From NCBI GenBank assembly GCA_016271365.2, contig JADMNL010000023.1, positions 605,774,501 to 605,838,500 on the forward strand: a stretch of 64,000 bases of DNA. The letters are read 5' to 3'. Below the pieces are notes generated by a model, which was given only the letters and a program-made list of their open reading frames with translations, had not been told where the DNA came from and did no database searches. This stretch comes from Neoceratodus forsteri (lineage: Eukaryota; Chordata; Ceratodontiformes; Ceratodontidae). Made by a program: the position numbers and the translations under genes. Shown here one piece after another: positions 11,460-23,154 of this stretch; the stretch's first letter is position 1, and every line of letters starts with the position of its first letter.

Positions 11460-12060
11460 TTCGACCTAAGTAGCAGTAGTAACCATGTTCAAATGTGAAT
11501 AACTTTAAAATAAAAAATGATACCATGGTACTGTGAGCATGAAAGTTGTTCAGCACGGAAAAATCTACAAAATGAGTGGTGTTTTATTTATTGATACCTT
11601 TTAGATTTTTTGATAATTAGCAAAAACACAGCAGAAAATTCATATTTGTTTTTTCATTGTGTCCTCAAACAAATGTAAATAACTTTAAAATGAAAAATGA
11701 TACCATGGTACTGTGAGCACGAAAGTTTATTCAGCACAGAAATATCTACAAAATGAGTGGTGTTTCATTTATAGATACTTTTTAGTTTTTTCAAAATTAG
11801 TGAAAAACAGCAGAAAATTCCATTTTTGTGCACTTTTTCATCAAACAAATGCAAATAACTTAAAAACAAAAAATGATAGTATGGTACTTTGAGCACAAAA
11901 GTTGTTCAGCATAAAAATATCTACAACATGAGAGGTGTTTCATTTCTAGATTCCTTTTAGAGTTTCCACAATCAGCAAAAAATGGCATAAAATTCTATTT
12001 TTATTCACCTTTTTGACTAACAAATGCCCCCCTACAAAAGCAAAAACAAAAGAATTGCAT
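11460..12060. repeat. About 170-bp tandem units related to the 19.2-21.5 kb foldback element
   Basis: Three units share AAATAACTTTAAAA, then ATGATACCATGGTACTGTGAG, GTTGTTCAGCAC and GAGTGGTGTTTCATTTAT. The same unit makes up both arms of the foldback element at 19196-21489. This is a partial copy with one arm and part of the centre (GCATAAATGGAATATGC). Confidence 0.65.
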
Positions 12061-12065
12061 AAATG

Positions 12066-12223
12066 GAATATGCAATGGAAAACTCATGTAATAAATGATT
12101 TATCTTCACTTGAGCAGTTTGCCCGGACACCTCACAAGTGGCTTACGCCACTCGCAGGAGGTTACCCGAGGTCAAACTACTCTTGTGCAGATAAATTATT
12201 TATTACACTTGCTTCCATTGCAT

Positions 12224-12226
<3 letters not shown>
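12066..12226. repeat. Palindromic MITE
   Basis: GAATATGCAATGGAAAACTC with TAATAAATGATTTATCTTCAC on the left pairs with GATAAATTATTTATTACAC and TTCCATTGCATATC on the right. The centre holds a further hairpin (AAGTGGCTTACGCCACT). It abuts a long TA tract. Confidence 0.55.
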
Positions 12227-12295
<69 letters not shown>

Positions 12296-12336
12296 TATAT
12301 ATATGTATATTATATATATATAATATATATATATTA
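12227..12336. repeat. (TA)n microsatellite
   Basis: Over 100 bases of almost pure TA with a few G and C interruptions. It marks the left edge of a family-X unit. Confidence 0.95.
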
Positions 12337-13045
12337 TAGTAGTGCAATAGCACTATTATAGTGAGGGTTGCATAGGCAGTTTAATGTTAAGCCTCAAACT
12401 GTGCACTTTAATAACTGTGCAACCATTCAATGGATTTGCACACAATTTGGTATGTGCTGTCCTGTATCTCTTGATGTACCAAATTTCATTTTGATCGACT
12501 TTATGATTTTCATACTGTGCATAATGAAAAAAGTGTAAAAGTCACTGTTTTGCCAGTTTTTGCTGTTTATTCCTCATTGTGCTGTAGCCAGATCATTTGG
12601 AATTTTGGTCTGAAATGTTCAGAGTAGAAAGAGCTTTCCCCAAAGAACAAGCCAGCATTGGTTTGGTGAAAAAATGTTAATCTGTTCTGAAGTTATTCAA
12701 CTGTGAAATTTTGGATTCTGAGCATGCTCATTTCAATCTTTTGGATAGCTGCACAGGTTTAAAGAGGGATTTGGACTCATGAAAAGGGATTTTAACAGCT
12801 CTTAAGAGGGATTTATAAAATCCCTGTGCATAAGAAAAAATCCCTTTTAGAAAGCCACCATCTTGTTTAAAATGTTTGTGCCCAAATAAAACATTATAAC
12901 TTGCCACAGGGATGTCTTCTGAAGAAAATCAAGCATAGGTTTAGTTCATGGGGAGATCCTGCACACTTCTGTGCCTTTGGTTAACTTTATTTTAATCAAC
13001 AAATGCTCTCTTTTAAATTTCATGAGCTGTCAAAATCCATTTTTG

Positions 13046-14965
13046 AGTTTGACCCTTGTGACCTCAGACTCTCTGCATATGCTGATGATATACTACTTCA
13101 TGTTGCTAACCTGATGGATTCTATCCCAGCAGCATTAAATATGCTTATGGAATTTTGGAAATTTTCTAATTACAGATTGAACTTGGATAAATCAGTGGTA
13201 ATGCCCCTAAATTCTAGGGTGCTCAAATCAGATAGTGAAGCCCTATAGCTGACTTAGAACCCCAGTATTAAATACCTGGGCATGAGGCTATCTCCAACAA
13301 TGACCAAATGAAGAAACTAAATCTGGATGATCTTCTTACTATGATACGACAAGATTTGGATATGTGGTTTCCTCTCTGTCTTTCCTGTGAAGGGAAAATT
13401 AGAGTAGTAAAGATGAACATCCTTCCGCATTTATTTTATCTTGCTATCTTTCTTTAAAATGGGCTGATGCCCCTTCTCCTCTTGAGAAATCTACCTATAT
13501 TCTCCTATGGCTAATGTTGGAATGCCACCTAATAGCTAAAACATCTATCTGTCCGAATTCTCTTCTTTTTGTCACCCTAAGGCTGGTGCCTTCATCCCTC
13601 TGTGACACTGTAATTTTTACTTCCCTGAAAGTTCATGCTCAATTTTGTAGGACCCTTAAGCATGATAATCTCAAAGACATTTCTCAATCACTGTGTCGTA
13701 ATCCTAATTTTTGTTTGAGAGGTCATATGGTCACTCCTGGAGTAATGCTTTCCCTTGCAGGGCTGAGAATTTGGGACTTGGTTGATAATGAATGGGTTGG
13801 CACCACCCCTGAATTCTTAGCCAAACTTCAGCTCCCAGTTAAATGTACATTTAATATTTATCAGATCTGGCATTTGCTTGTTAATTGGTTTGGTACTTCC
13901 CCGTGGTCCGTGGATCAAAATTAGCTACTCCACATGCTTCAAACCTTAGCTTGACAAACACACCCTGTATCACGAATCTCATCTGCTTTATATCCTAAAT
14001 TTCATCCTGATGTTTTGGGACAGTCAGCTTACTGGTTCTCCTAGTTTCCCGAGAGAGTTTTCCATTGGGACAAGATATGGTGAGATCTCTATGCCCAGAC
14101 TTCCAATGATAGGCTCTGCCTTACACAGTTCTATGTTCTACACAATATATATTTCACATCTGCTAAATTGGCAGATATGAGGAAAATATCTTCTCCTATG
14201 AGTTTCAGGTGTGGTCAGTATCCAGGAACCTTATTTCATGTTATGTGGGAGTGTCCCAAAATTACTCCTTTATGGGCCCAAATTAGAGCCAAGATGGATC
14301 CCCTACTTGGCTTGGAGGATTTATTTATCCCAGAAATCTGTCTGGTAGGGGACTATTCACAGATAAGGGTCCAAGAAAGAATATATTTTGTATCCCTTAT
14401 TTCCCTTTCAGTGAAGCGTGTGGTGTTGCATCATTGGAAGGACCAGACAATTATTACATATGCTGAATGGATTGATGATCTTTTGGCCAATATTCACTCT
14501 GAAAAGATGATAGCCAACATCAGGAGCAGGTTATCCATATACCATAAGAGATGGGATACGCTTCATACACTACTTTCAATCTCATCTCACTCTTAAAAGC
14601 ACTATGATTCCTTTCTGTTTCTTCATCCATTATTTACCAGTATTACTCATTTGGTGATTCCCTGATGTGGGGCACTTAGGATTTTATACCAGTAGGGCAC
14701 AAAGCACCTGTAACGGGTATCTCTGTCAGCCTAGGTTGCTTAGTCTTCTAGCCAATAGTATAATAGGAATGAGGCCAATCTACTTCTATTGCACAAAGGT
14801 TCTCTGGAGAGAGAAGGGGAATGTTTTTGTGATATGGGGAAGGTATTGATTTTGTGGACTTGAAGTTATTTACATTGCAGTGTGTTTGATTGTTGGTGGT
14901 TGTATCTGTTTATTATTTGCTAATTGTGGAAAAAGTAATAAAGTATAGTGAATTAAAAAATATCC
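13046..14965 (+). mobile_element. L1/Tx1-type LINE, 5'-truncated 3' fragment
   Basis: The RT palm motif AYADDILLHV is encoded at 13075-13104, followed by NYRLNLDKSVVMPLNS. The C-terminal half (14168-14596) has the L1-type zinc-knuckle region (FRCGQYPGTLFHVMWECP), VLHHWKD and RWDTLHTLLS. Frames break near 13248, 13510 and 13925. The 3' end is AATAAAGTATAGTG plus a short A tail near 14955. Flanking CATGAGCTGTCAAAATCC (13021) and AGCTGTCAAAATCCC (from 15117) show that it landed inside the family-X GGGATTTTGACAGCTC array. A related fragment lies at 55239-55965. Confidence 0.85.
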
Positions 14966-15340
14966 CTTTTCACGAGATGAAAACTAGATGCTCTTACTGC
15001 ATGAAAAGATATTGGCTCACAAAAAGGGATTTTGACAGCTCACGAAGATGGATCAGCTCATGAAAAGTGATTTTGACAGCTCATGAAAAGGGATTTTAAA
15101 AAGTAATCCCTTGTTATGAGCTGTCAAAATCCCTTTTTTGCGAGCTGTCAAAATTCCCTATTCATGAGCCAATCCCTTTTCATGAGCTATCAAAAACCAT
15201 TTTTGTGAGATGATGACCAGATGGCCCTATCTCGAAAAAAGTGAGTCACTCGCAAAAAGGGATTTTGACAATTCGCGAAAAGGGATTCAGCTTGTGAAAA
15301 GGGATCTTGACGGCTCGTGAAAAGGGATTTTTAAAGGTTA
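14966..15340. repeat. Minisatellite within family X: AAAAGGGATTTTGACAGCTC
   Basis: Units of roughly 25-30 bases alternate in both orientations (AAAGGGATTTTGACAGCTC and GAGCTGTCAAAATCCC). One transcript or strand could therefore pair with itself. Confidence 0.7.
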
Positions 15341-15699
15341 CTGTTCTTTGGCACTTCATTGCAAAGAAATGATTTGGAATTTCAGGCTGAAATATTCAGG
15401 GTAGAAAGGGCTTATTCCACAGATGTGATTTTTGCTGGTTTGGTGATAACATTTACATTGCTGCCCCAGTTATAACATTACAAAGTTTGGAAATTCCCCA
15501 TAGGATAACATTGTAGTGGGCTCAGTACCTTTCAGTGCCTATCTCTTGAAAATGGCTCAAGATATGGATTTTTCACTAAACACAGCTTACTACACCTATA
15601 GGTGTACAACACATGCATGACAGGCCATGATTACAACTGCAGTGGAATTTTTCCCCATGTTCCTATGGGAACTGAGATATTGCACCATTTTTAGCACAG

Positions 15700-16110
15700 G
15701 GTTATTTGGAATTTCTCTAGGCCTGTGCAGCATCTCTACAATTATAGGTAGATGGGATTGCAGTGCCCAGAAGGCCCTGCACTGCCACATATGGATACCA
15801 TTATGAAGTACTGGGTGGGCAGGGCCCTGCACTCCCACAGGGAGATGACAGTTCATGACAATGTCTAAACACTTATGGATAGCTGGGTACACAGGGCCCA
15901 TAGGATGACACTATGGAGTGATGGGAGTGTGATCAGAGCACAGGGCCTGGATGGCCCTATACTCCCACAGGGAGCTGAGAGTTGATTACAATGTGCATAC
16001 ACTTATGCTTATATAGCAGTGCAGGGCCTGAAGGGCCTTGTGCTCCCACATGATGGAGGGTCCTGTATAACCACAACACACTATAGACTGATGGGGGCCC
16101 TGCACTCCCA
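15700..16110. repeat. Tandem repeat in family X, about 150-bp units
   Basis: Repeated CAGGGCC..GGGCCCTGCACTCCCACAGGGAG and CACTTATG blocks occur at roughly 15780, 15830, 15960 and 16030. The short minus-strand frame at 15596-15901 has no family resemblance. Confidence 0.55.
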
Positions 16111-16157
16111 TAAACATGTAAGGGTATGATTATACTTTCTCAGAAAGTAAGGAAATC

Positions 16158-16551
16158 CATTGCAAAACAGTTTGTTAATGAATAAGTTAGGGTTGACAAA
16201 ACAAAAGTAGGGAAATGAGGTGTTAGGGTTTCCAACCCTAACTCCTCCCCAACCCTAACACCCCACCTACACCCTCCATACATCAACAGGCATCAGTTTG
16301 TGTCTTGGGGTCATTGGGCCTAACTCTAGCCCTATTCTCCTATACTGTACCATCTCAGCTTCCTTACACATGGAATGGGGTGAATGTTAAGGCTGAACAC
16401 CTCAAAGCACACCCCAACACCTGTTGGTGTGTGGAGGGTGGAGGTGGGATGTAGGAGCGGGGGAGGTGTTAGGGTTAGAAACCCTAATATCTCATTTCCC
16501 TACTTTTGTTGCTTCAGCTCTAACTGATACATTAATGAAGTTATTTTGCAA

Positions 16552-16553
<2 letters not shown>
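16158..16553. repeat. Palindromic MITE of family X (copy 1)
   Basis: The left arm begins CATTGCAAAACAGTTTGTTAA and continues AGTTAGGGTT, CAAAAGTAGGGAAATGAGG and TTAGGGTTTCCAACCCTAA. The right arm is its complement and ends TTAATGAAGTTATTTTGCAATG. The arms are about 100 bases and the centre is about 200. It is bordered by a TA/CA microsatellite on the right. Other copies: 22777-23112, 46854-47021 (split by L2), and 62975-63216. Confidence 0.75.

Positions 16554-16556
<3 letters not shown>

Positions 16557-16622
<66 letters not shown>
16557..16622. repeat. (TA)n(CA)n microsatellite
   Basis: A TA run passes directly into a CA run. Frames reading YIYIYI or THTHTH here are translations of the repeat. 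Confidence 0.95.
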
Positions 16623-16624
<2 letters not shown>

Positions 16625-16625
<1 letters not shown>

Positions 16626-19076
16626 GTGGCATCCCCCAGGATGAAACCAAATTCTGCAGCATTTTGCAGCACTCTGCAGAATGCTGCAGCTGACCTACTG
16701 AATAAAGCAAAGTAATTTCCAGAATGCCAACTTCATGGAAATGGGGAAGTGCTCAAAAATTGCCCTGGCAGCAGAAGATATGGGAGAAGGGGTAGAAGAA
16801 CTGTGGCTTAGGCTGAAGACAGCCATAGCAGGAGTGATAAGTCAATGTGTCAGACTGCTTAGCAAAAGCAAAATAAAGAAGTGGCCACTGTGGTTCTCTA
16901 AGTCAGTAGCTGAGAAAGTGTGAGAAAAAGTAAGGCATTCAGGAAATATAAAAAGGCACAGAAAGAAGAAGACAGAGTGAAATATCTGGAGAAGTAGACA
17001 TAAGATGGGAAAGCTGTCAGAGGGGCTAAGGCAAGAACAGAGGAAGGAATAGTACAGGCTATTAAGAAGGGTAACAATACCTTCTTCCGTTATATTAGTG
17101 AGAGGAGGAAGACCATAAATGGTGTTGTTAGCCTAAAGAAGGGAGAGGGTGGGTGGATAGGTGGAAGATAATCTTGAAAAGCTGATATACTGAACAAGTA
17201 TTTTTGCTCAGTAGTTACCAACGAAGAGGCAGGGGAGAGGCCAAGACTCACAAGGAAAGATGTACGGGGAGAGGTGGACACTAGCCCATTTACGGTGGAT
17301 ACAGTCTTGGAGGAACTAGGAAAAGTAAAGACAGACAAGGCAATGGGGCCAGAAGGGATTTACCCTAGAGTGTTGAAGGAACTCAAGAAAGTCCACTGAC
17401 AACCTTCTTCAACCAATCACTAGAGACGGGGGAGGTACCTGGGAACTGGAGGAAGACAGAGGTGGTTCCTCTGCACAAGTCTGGAAGTAGGGAGGAGGCA
17501 TACAATTACAGACCTATAAGCCTGACCTCAGAGGTGGGGAAGCTGATGGAGTCCCTGCTTAAGGAGAGGGTAGTGAAGTTCCTGGAGTGAAGTGGTGCAA
17601 AAGATTCAAGGCAGCATGGATTCACTGAGGGTAGGTCCTGTCAGACTAATCTTATCAATTTCTTTGACTGGGTGACCAGGGAGGTGGATCATGGAGGGGT
17701 GGTGGTTGTGGCCTACCTGGATTTCAGTAAGGCCTTTGACATTGTTCTGCATAGGAGGTTGCTCAACAAATTGAGGAATCTGGGTGTGGGATCTAAAGTG
17801 GTAAAATGGGTTGGAAACTGGCTAAAAGACAGGACCCAGAGGGTGGTAGTAAATGGCATAAAATCAGAAGAGGGGGAGGTGACCAGTGTGGTTCCATCGG
17901 GATCGGTGCTGGGTCCAGTTCTATTCAGTGTCTTCATAAGCAACAGTTCAGAAGGACTGAAGGGGAAAGTATTCCCATTCACAGATGACACCAAGATCTG
18001 TAACAGTCAACACACAAGAGGGGCTAGATAAAATGAGAAATGACCTAAGACTACTTGAGGAATGGTCACGTGTTTGGCAGTTGGGTTTCAATGCTAAGAA
18101 GTGCAAGATAATGCACCTTGGACACAGAAACCTAAGAAAGGAATACAGAATGGGGGCAGGTTCTAGCCACCACATGTCAGGGGAGAGACCTGGGGGTTAT
18201 TATATCCGATGACTTGAAGTCAGCCAAATAATGTGAAAAAGGAGTGGGGAAAGCAAACTGAATGCTGGGATGCATAGGAAGGGGCATAACCAGTAGGAGG
18301 AGTGAAGTGGTGATACCACTGTATAGATCTCTGGTGAGGCCTCATCTGGAATACTGGGTCCAATTCTGGAGACCGCATCTCAGGAAGGACATAGAAAGAA
18401 TGGAAGCAGTCCAGATAAGAGCAACAAAAATGATACATGAATTGTACCATAAGTCTTATGAGGAAAGACTCAAGGAACTAAACATCTGTTTATTGGAAGA
18501 GAGAAGAGAAAGAGGGGATATGATAGAGACTTTCAAATACCTTAGAGGAATAAACAGGGTACAGCAAGAGAGCATATTTCAGAGAGGAGAGTGGACAAGG
18601 ACAAGGGGACATAACACGAGGCTGGAGGAAGGCTTATGGGGAATGCTAGGAAGTATTTTTCCACATGGAAGGTGGTAGATCCATGGAACAGCCTACCAGT
18701 GGAGGTGGTGGAAGCAAAAACAGTATGGGGATTCAAGAGTGCATGGGATAAACATAAAGGCACACTGCTGTCCAGCAGAGTGGTGGAAGGCAGTCCAGAT
18801 AAGAGTAGGGATTGCCAAACCAAGTGTGGAAATGGGCAGACTAGGTGGGCTGTATGATTCTTATCTGCCGACAGATTCTAGGTTTCTATGTTTCTAATTT
18901 CAATGGCAGTTAGTTCCTATTGTCACTCAGGAAAATGTGACATTGCCAGGATGAAGTGAATACCACAGTTTCCTGCATGACAAAGGTGACTAATTGCCAT
19001 TAAAATTGCATAGCTTTATTCAGTAAGTTTGCTGCAGCATACTACAGAGTGCTTTAAAAGTGGGTTCATCCTGGGG

Positions 19077-19082
<6 letters not shown>
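16625..19082. repeat. MITE with TGGCATCCCC ends, split by a CR1 insertion
   Basis: The left end AGTGGCATCCCCCAGGATGAA and the right end TTCATCCTGGGGATGCCAT are inverted. The arms pair further through GCAGCA..CTCTGCAGAATGCTGCAGC and CTACTGAATAAAGC. It lies between two TA tracts. The CR1 at 16719-18894 interrupts it. Confidence 0.65.
16719..18894 (+). mobile_element. CR1-type LINE, 5'-truncated (linker, RT and 3' end)
   Basis: From 16735 the linker reads LWLRLKTAIAGVISQCVRL and KKWPLWFSKSVAEKV. The RT follows over several frames: DFSKAFDIVLHRRLLNKL (17672-18031), PSGSVLGPVLF, FTDDTKICN (the FADD catalytic box altered to FTDD), WQLGFNAKKCKIMHLG, RPHLEYWVQFW and WNSLPVEVVEAKTV. Multiple frameshifts and stops make it inactive. 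The 3' tail is TTTCTATGTTTCT. A possible 6-bp duplication TAATTT flanks it at 16713-16718 and 18895-18900, and host MITE sequence resumes on both sides. Confidence 0.85.
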
Positions 19083-19117
<35 letters not shown>

Positions 19118-22100
19118 CATATATGGTACAGTCATGACCCTATTATTAGGGTTGTGTAGTCTGTTTAATGTTAAACCTCAAATTTAGCACTTTAAAGGGC
19201 AAGTAAACAAACCTTTTACACATTTTGTTTTTTTAAATGACTCCATATGCTTTTAAAGGAGAGGCAGTTGTTTACATTTATACTGAAACTGCATTTATTA
19301 AGGTATGAGAAATGCAGTTTTATAGCATTTGAAAATTTTAAACAGCCTCTCCTGATTAAAAAACCCTGCTCTGAGAATCCTAAAATAATTGCCTTGATGA
19401 TGTCGATGAAGTGAGAGATGCCAGCTGTTTCGATCTTTTCTAGCTCCACTAACTGTATTTAAATGTGAATGACTTTAAAATGACAAATTATAGCATGATA
19501 CTTGGAGCATGAAAGTTGTTCAGCACAAAAATATCTACACAATGAGAGGTGTTCCACTTATAGATACCTTTTATTTTTTTAATTATAAAAAAAGCAGCAG
19601 AAAATTCATTTTTTTGTCATTTTGGCAACAAACAGATGTAAATAACTTTAAAACAAAAAATGATAGCATGGTACTGTGAGCACAAATGTTATTCAGCACA
19701 AAAATATTTACAAAATGAGTGGTGTTTCATTTACAGATACCACTTAGTATTTTTATAATTAGCAAAAACCAGCAGAAAATTCAATTTATTTGTCACTTTG
19801 GCAACAAACAAATGTAAATAACTTTAAAACAAAAAATGATTGCATAGTACTGTGAGCACGATAATAAGTGGTGTTTCATTTATATTTACCTTTTAGTTTT
19901 TTTAATTAGCAAAAAAACAGCAGAGAACTCAATCTTTTCACTTTTCCAACAAACAAATACAAATAGCTTTAAAAAAATGATAGCATGGTACTGTGAGCAT
20001 GAAAGGTGTTCAGCACAATTATATCTATGAAGTGAGTGGTGTTTCATTTATTAATACCTTTTGGTTTCTTTTTATAATTAGTGAAAACCAGCAGAAAATG
20101 TAATTTTCTTTTTCACTTTTTCAACAAACAAATGCAAATAACTTTAAAACAAACAAAAAAATGATAGCATGGTACTGTCAGCACGAAAGTTGTTCTGTAC
20201 AAAAATATCTACAAAATTAATGGTGTTTCATTTATCGATACCTTTTACTTTTTTTATAATTAGTAAAAAAGTTGAAGAAAATTCTATTTTCATTTTCACT
20301 TCTTGGAACAAACAAATGCAAATAGCTTTAAAACAAAATATGATAGCATGGTACTTTGAGCACAACCATTGTTCAGCACAGAAAGTATCTGCCACAAGTG
20401 GTGTTTCATTTATAGATACCTTTTAGATTTTTCATAATCAGCAAAAAATGGCAGGAAATTCAATTTTTTTTTTTTTTACTTTTTTGGAGGTATGGCATAA
20501 ATGGAACATGCTACATCCCTGGAAATATTGTTCAAAATCTGGCCCATTTAGTGTACAACAGTTTTGCCCCCCTCATTCAACAGGCAGGAGGTGGGAGCTA
20601 TTTGAAAAGCAAATTGCAGTTTGGTTAATTGGAAAATGCACAAGAACAAAACATATCAACAGTATTTCTGGTAGCTAGGTAGCATATTCCATTTATGCCA
20701 TACCTCCCAATAAATTGAAAAAATTTGATTTTTCTGCTATTTTTTTTGTTGATTGTAAAAATATATAAAATGTATCTGTAAATGAAACACCACTCATTTG
20801 GCATATATTTTTATGTTGCACAACTACTATGCTCAAAGTACCATGCTACCATATTTTGTTTTGAAGTTATTTGCATTTGTTTGCTGAAAAAGTGAAAAGG
20901 AAAAATGGAATTTGCTGCTGATTTTTGCTAATTATAAAAAAACTGAAAGGTATATATAAATGAAACACCACTCATTTCGTAGATATGTTTGTGCTGAACA
21001 ACCTTTGTGCTCACAGTACCACACTATAATTTTTGGTTTTTAAGTTATTTGCATTTGTTTGTTGCCAAAGTGAGAAAAAAATGAATTTTCTGCTGCTTTT
21101 TTGCTAATTAAAAAAAAACTAAACTGTATCAATAAATGAAACACTCCTCATTTTGTAGATACATTTGTGCTGAAGAACGTTCATGCTGAAAGTACCATGC
21201 TATATGTTTCATTTTAAAGTTATTCACATTTAAATACAGTTAGTGGAGCTAGAATACATCTACATAGCTGGCATCTCTCACTTCATTCACATCATCAAGG
21301 CAGTTATATTAGGATTCTCAGAGCAGGATTTTTGAATCAGGAGAGGCTGTGTTTAAAATTTTCAAATGCTATGAAACTACATTTCTCCTACTTTGATAAA
21401 TGCTGTTTCAGTATTACTATAAACAACAGCCTCTCTTTTATAAGCCCATGGAGTAATAAAAAAAGGTAAAAAGCTTGTTTACATGTCCTTTAATAACTTT
21501 ACAACTGATCAATGGATTTGCACCAAATGTGGTATGTACTATCCTGTGGGAGAGATCTCTTCAGGTAACAAGTTTTATTCCAGTTGAACATGCAGATTAT
21601 GAGATATGGATAGTGGAAAAAAAGTAAAAAGTCAATTTTTTGAATTTTTTTCCTCCTTGCCTTATGCCCAGATAGTGTGTAATTTTGTTATGATTTTTTT
21701 ATGGTATAAAGAACTTGGGTAGCAGAACTGCTGGTGTTAGTTTTGTGGCAAAATATTAAACTGTTGCAAAGTTATTACGTTTTTAAGTTCCCATTATATC
21801 CTATGGGATGTTTGTTTTTCAGGATAGATGTCTTTTATTTTTTTACAAATGATTTGATCTTGTGCAAAAGGATTTAGTCTTGTGAGAGTGTTTTCTTTTT
21901 CATGAGAACGAAATCTTTTTTCTAAGAAAAAAATCCTTTTTTGCTAGCCTCCATCTTGTTTTCTGTTTCTTCAAAACAACATTTGAAAAGCTCCCAAAAT
22001 GAAGGTATCAAGAGACACCAACACATGTATCTTGTTCATTGGAACTCCTTTAGGTGGACTGTGAAGTTATTTGGTGGAAGAACAACTTTGCAATGCCTTT

Positions 22101-22776
22101 TTTAACATTTTAATGATTTTTTGTGACTTAGTTACTTTTTCGCAAGCCAATTCCTTTCAGCTCCCAAAAATGGATTCTACAGACTACTTTGATGCATAAC
22201 TTAGCCATTTTTTGAGATTTTAACCCCAAATTTTCATCATGGTCTTTTGGTGACCCCACCTCATGAACAATATGACTGTCATTTGTCAAATCCTATCTGA
22301 AAGGTGATTTCACAGTCACTTGGTGAATTCACCATTTGGGCAGGATTTGCATAATGATAGTCATATTATTCACGAGGTGGTGTCCCCAAAAGGCCATGTT
22401 GAACATTTGGGGTCAAAATGTTGAAAAAGGGCTGAGTTATATCCATTCATTGCAATTTTACTACACACACTCATAACTTTGTAAATTTAAAATGTTTTGA
22501 CCCCAAATTTAAAACTTAGACTTATTACACTACCAAATGTATGTCACAACTGTCATTTTTCAAATCCTGGCAGCAATGTATTTTTGCACCTGTGGCACAG
22601 AAATGGCATTGCAGTTGTGTAGAATTGTGTTTCAGTGGGGATTTGAATGTTTTCTACACTGGGTACATCAGGTAGGGTAAAAACATGGCTATGCTAACAG
22701 TTTAAAGACTCATGGGCTATAAATGGAAGTGCAGGGCCCAGAGTATGATTATACTATCTTAAAAGGTGAGGAAATA
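19083..22776. repeat. Family-X unit 2, split by the foldback element
   Basis: After a TA tract (19083-19115), family X opens with TAGGGTTGTGTAGTCTG and GTTTAATGTTAAACC. It stops at CACTTTAA (19195) and resumes after the foldback at TAATAACTTTACAACTGATC (21494). It continues through GGATTTGCACCAAATGTGG, the CCATCTTGTTTTC block (21951), and an inverted pair around CCCCACCTCATGAACAATATGAC and TCATATTATTCACGAGGTGG (22255-22390). It ends in the MITE at 22777. Confidence 0.6.
19196..21489. mobile_element. 2.3-kb foldback element flanked by TTAA (Kolobok/T2-like)
   Basis: The ends are AGGGCAAGTAAAC (left) and GTTTACATGTCCT (right), imperfect inverted copies. They are flanked by TTAA at 19192-19195 and 21490-21493. 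Family X reads straight across if one TTAA and the insert are removed. From the ends inward the arms stay complementary: GCAGTTGTTTACA, TCTGAGAATCCTAA, GAGAGATGCCAGCTG, AGCTCCACTAACTGTATTTAAATGTG. Both then enter about 170-bp tandem units, six in the left arm and three or more in the right, inverted. The centre has matching blocks at 20486-20514 and 20679-20707. It has no transposase frame, so it is non-autonomous. TTAA plus AGGRC ends recall the T2 MITEs of Xenopus, as I know that family. Confidence 0.75.
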
Positions 22777-23110
22777 AATTGCAAAAAACTTTGTTAATGC
22801 ATCAGTTAGGGTTGCTGCAACAAAAGTAGGGAAATGTGGCATTAGGGTTTCAACCTAACACCCCACCCCTACCCTGCACAGACCAAGAGGCATCAGGGGT
22901 GGCACTGGGATGATCAACCATAACGCTCACCCCATTCTACTATTCTGTACCCACCCAGTTTATGTTATAATGGAATGGGGTGTTAGGGTTGATGACCCCA
23001 ATTCTACCCTCAACACCTCTTGGTCAGTGCAGGGTAGGGGTGAGGTGTTAGGTTGAAACCCTAATGCCAGATTGCCCTACTTTTGTACTGCCAACCCTAA
23101 CTAATGCATT

Positions 23111-23112
<2 letters not shown>
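22777..23112. repeat. Palindromic MITE of family X (copy 2)
   Basis: The arms are ATTGCAAAAAACTTTGTTAATG with CATCAGTTAGGGTT (left) and ACCCTAACTAATGCATTA (right). The right end is cut short by a (TC)n(TA)n tract at 23104-23154. Confidence 0.7.
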
Positions 23113-23153
<41 letters not shown>

Positions 23154-23154
23154 A

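Larger units (their letters stand above)
12340..16157. repeat. Family-X unit 1 (long non-coding repeat), interrupted by an L1-type LINE
   Basis: It begins AGTGAGGGTTGCATAGGC, then GTTTAATGTTAAGCC and CACTTTAATAACTGTGCAACC. The same opening recurs at 19145 and 23187. Family landmarks follow: GATTTGCAC..AATTTGGTATGTG, TTTGGTGAAAAAATGTTAAT, AGCCACCATCTTGTTT, and the GGGATTTTGACAGCTC repeats. It leads directly into the palindromic MITE at 16158. No reading frame of its own is visible. An L1-type LINE sits at 13046-14965. Confidence 0.6.

Noticed and set aside
16158..16553. Interstitial telomere repeats
   Set aside because: TTAGGGTT occurs singly within a palindromic MITE and not as a (TTAGGG)n array.
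19196..20480. CRISPR-like array of direct repeats
   Set aside because: Units are long, adjoin without unique spacers, diverge gradually and lie in a eukaryotic foldback transposon.
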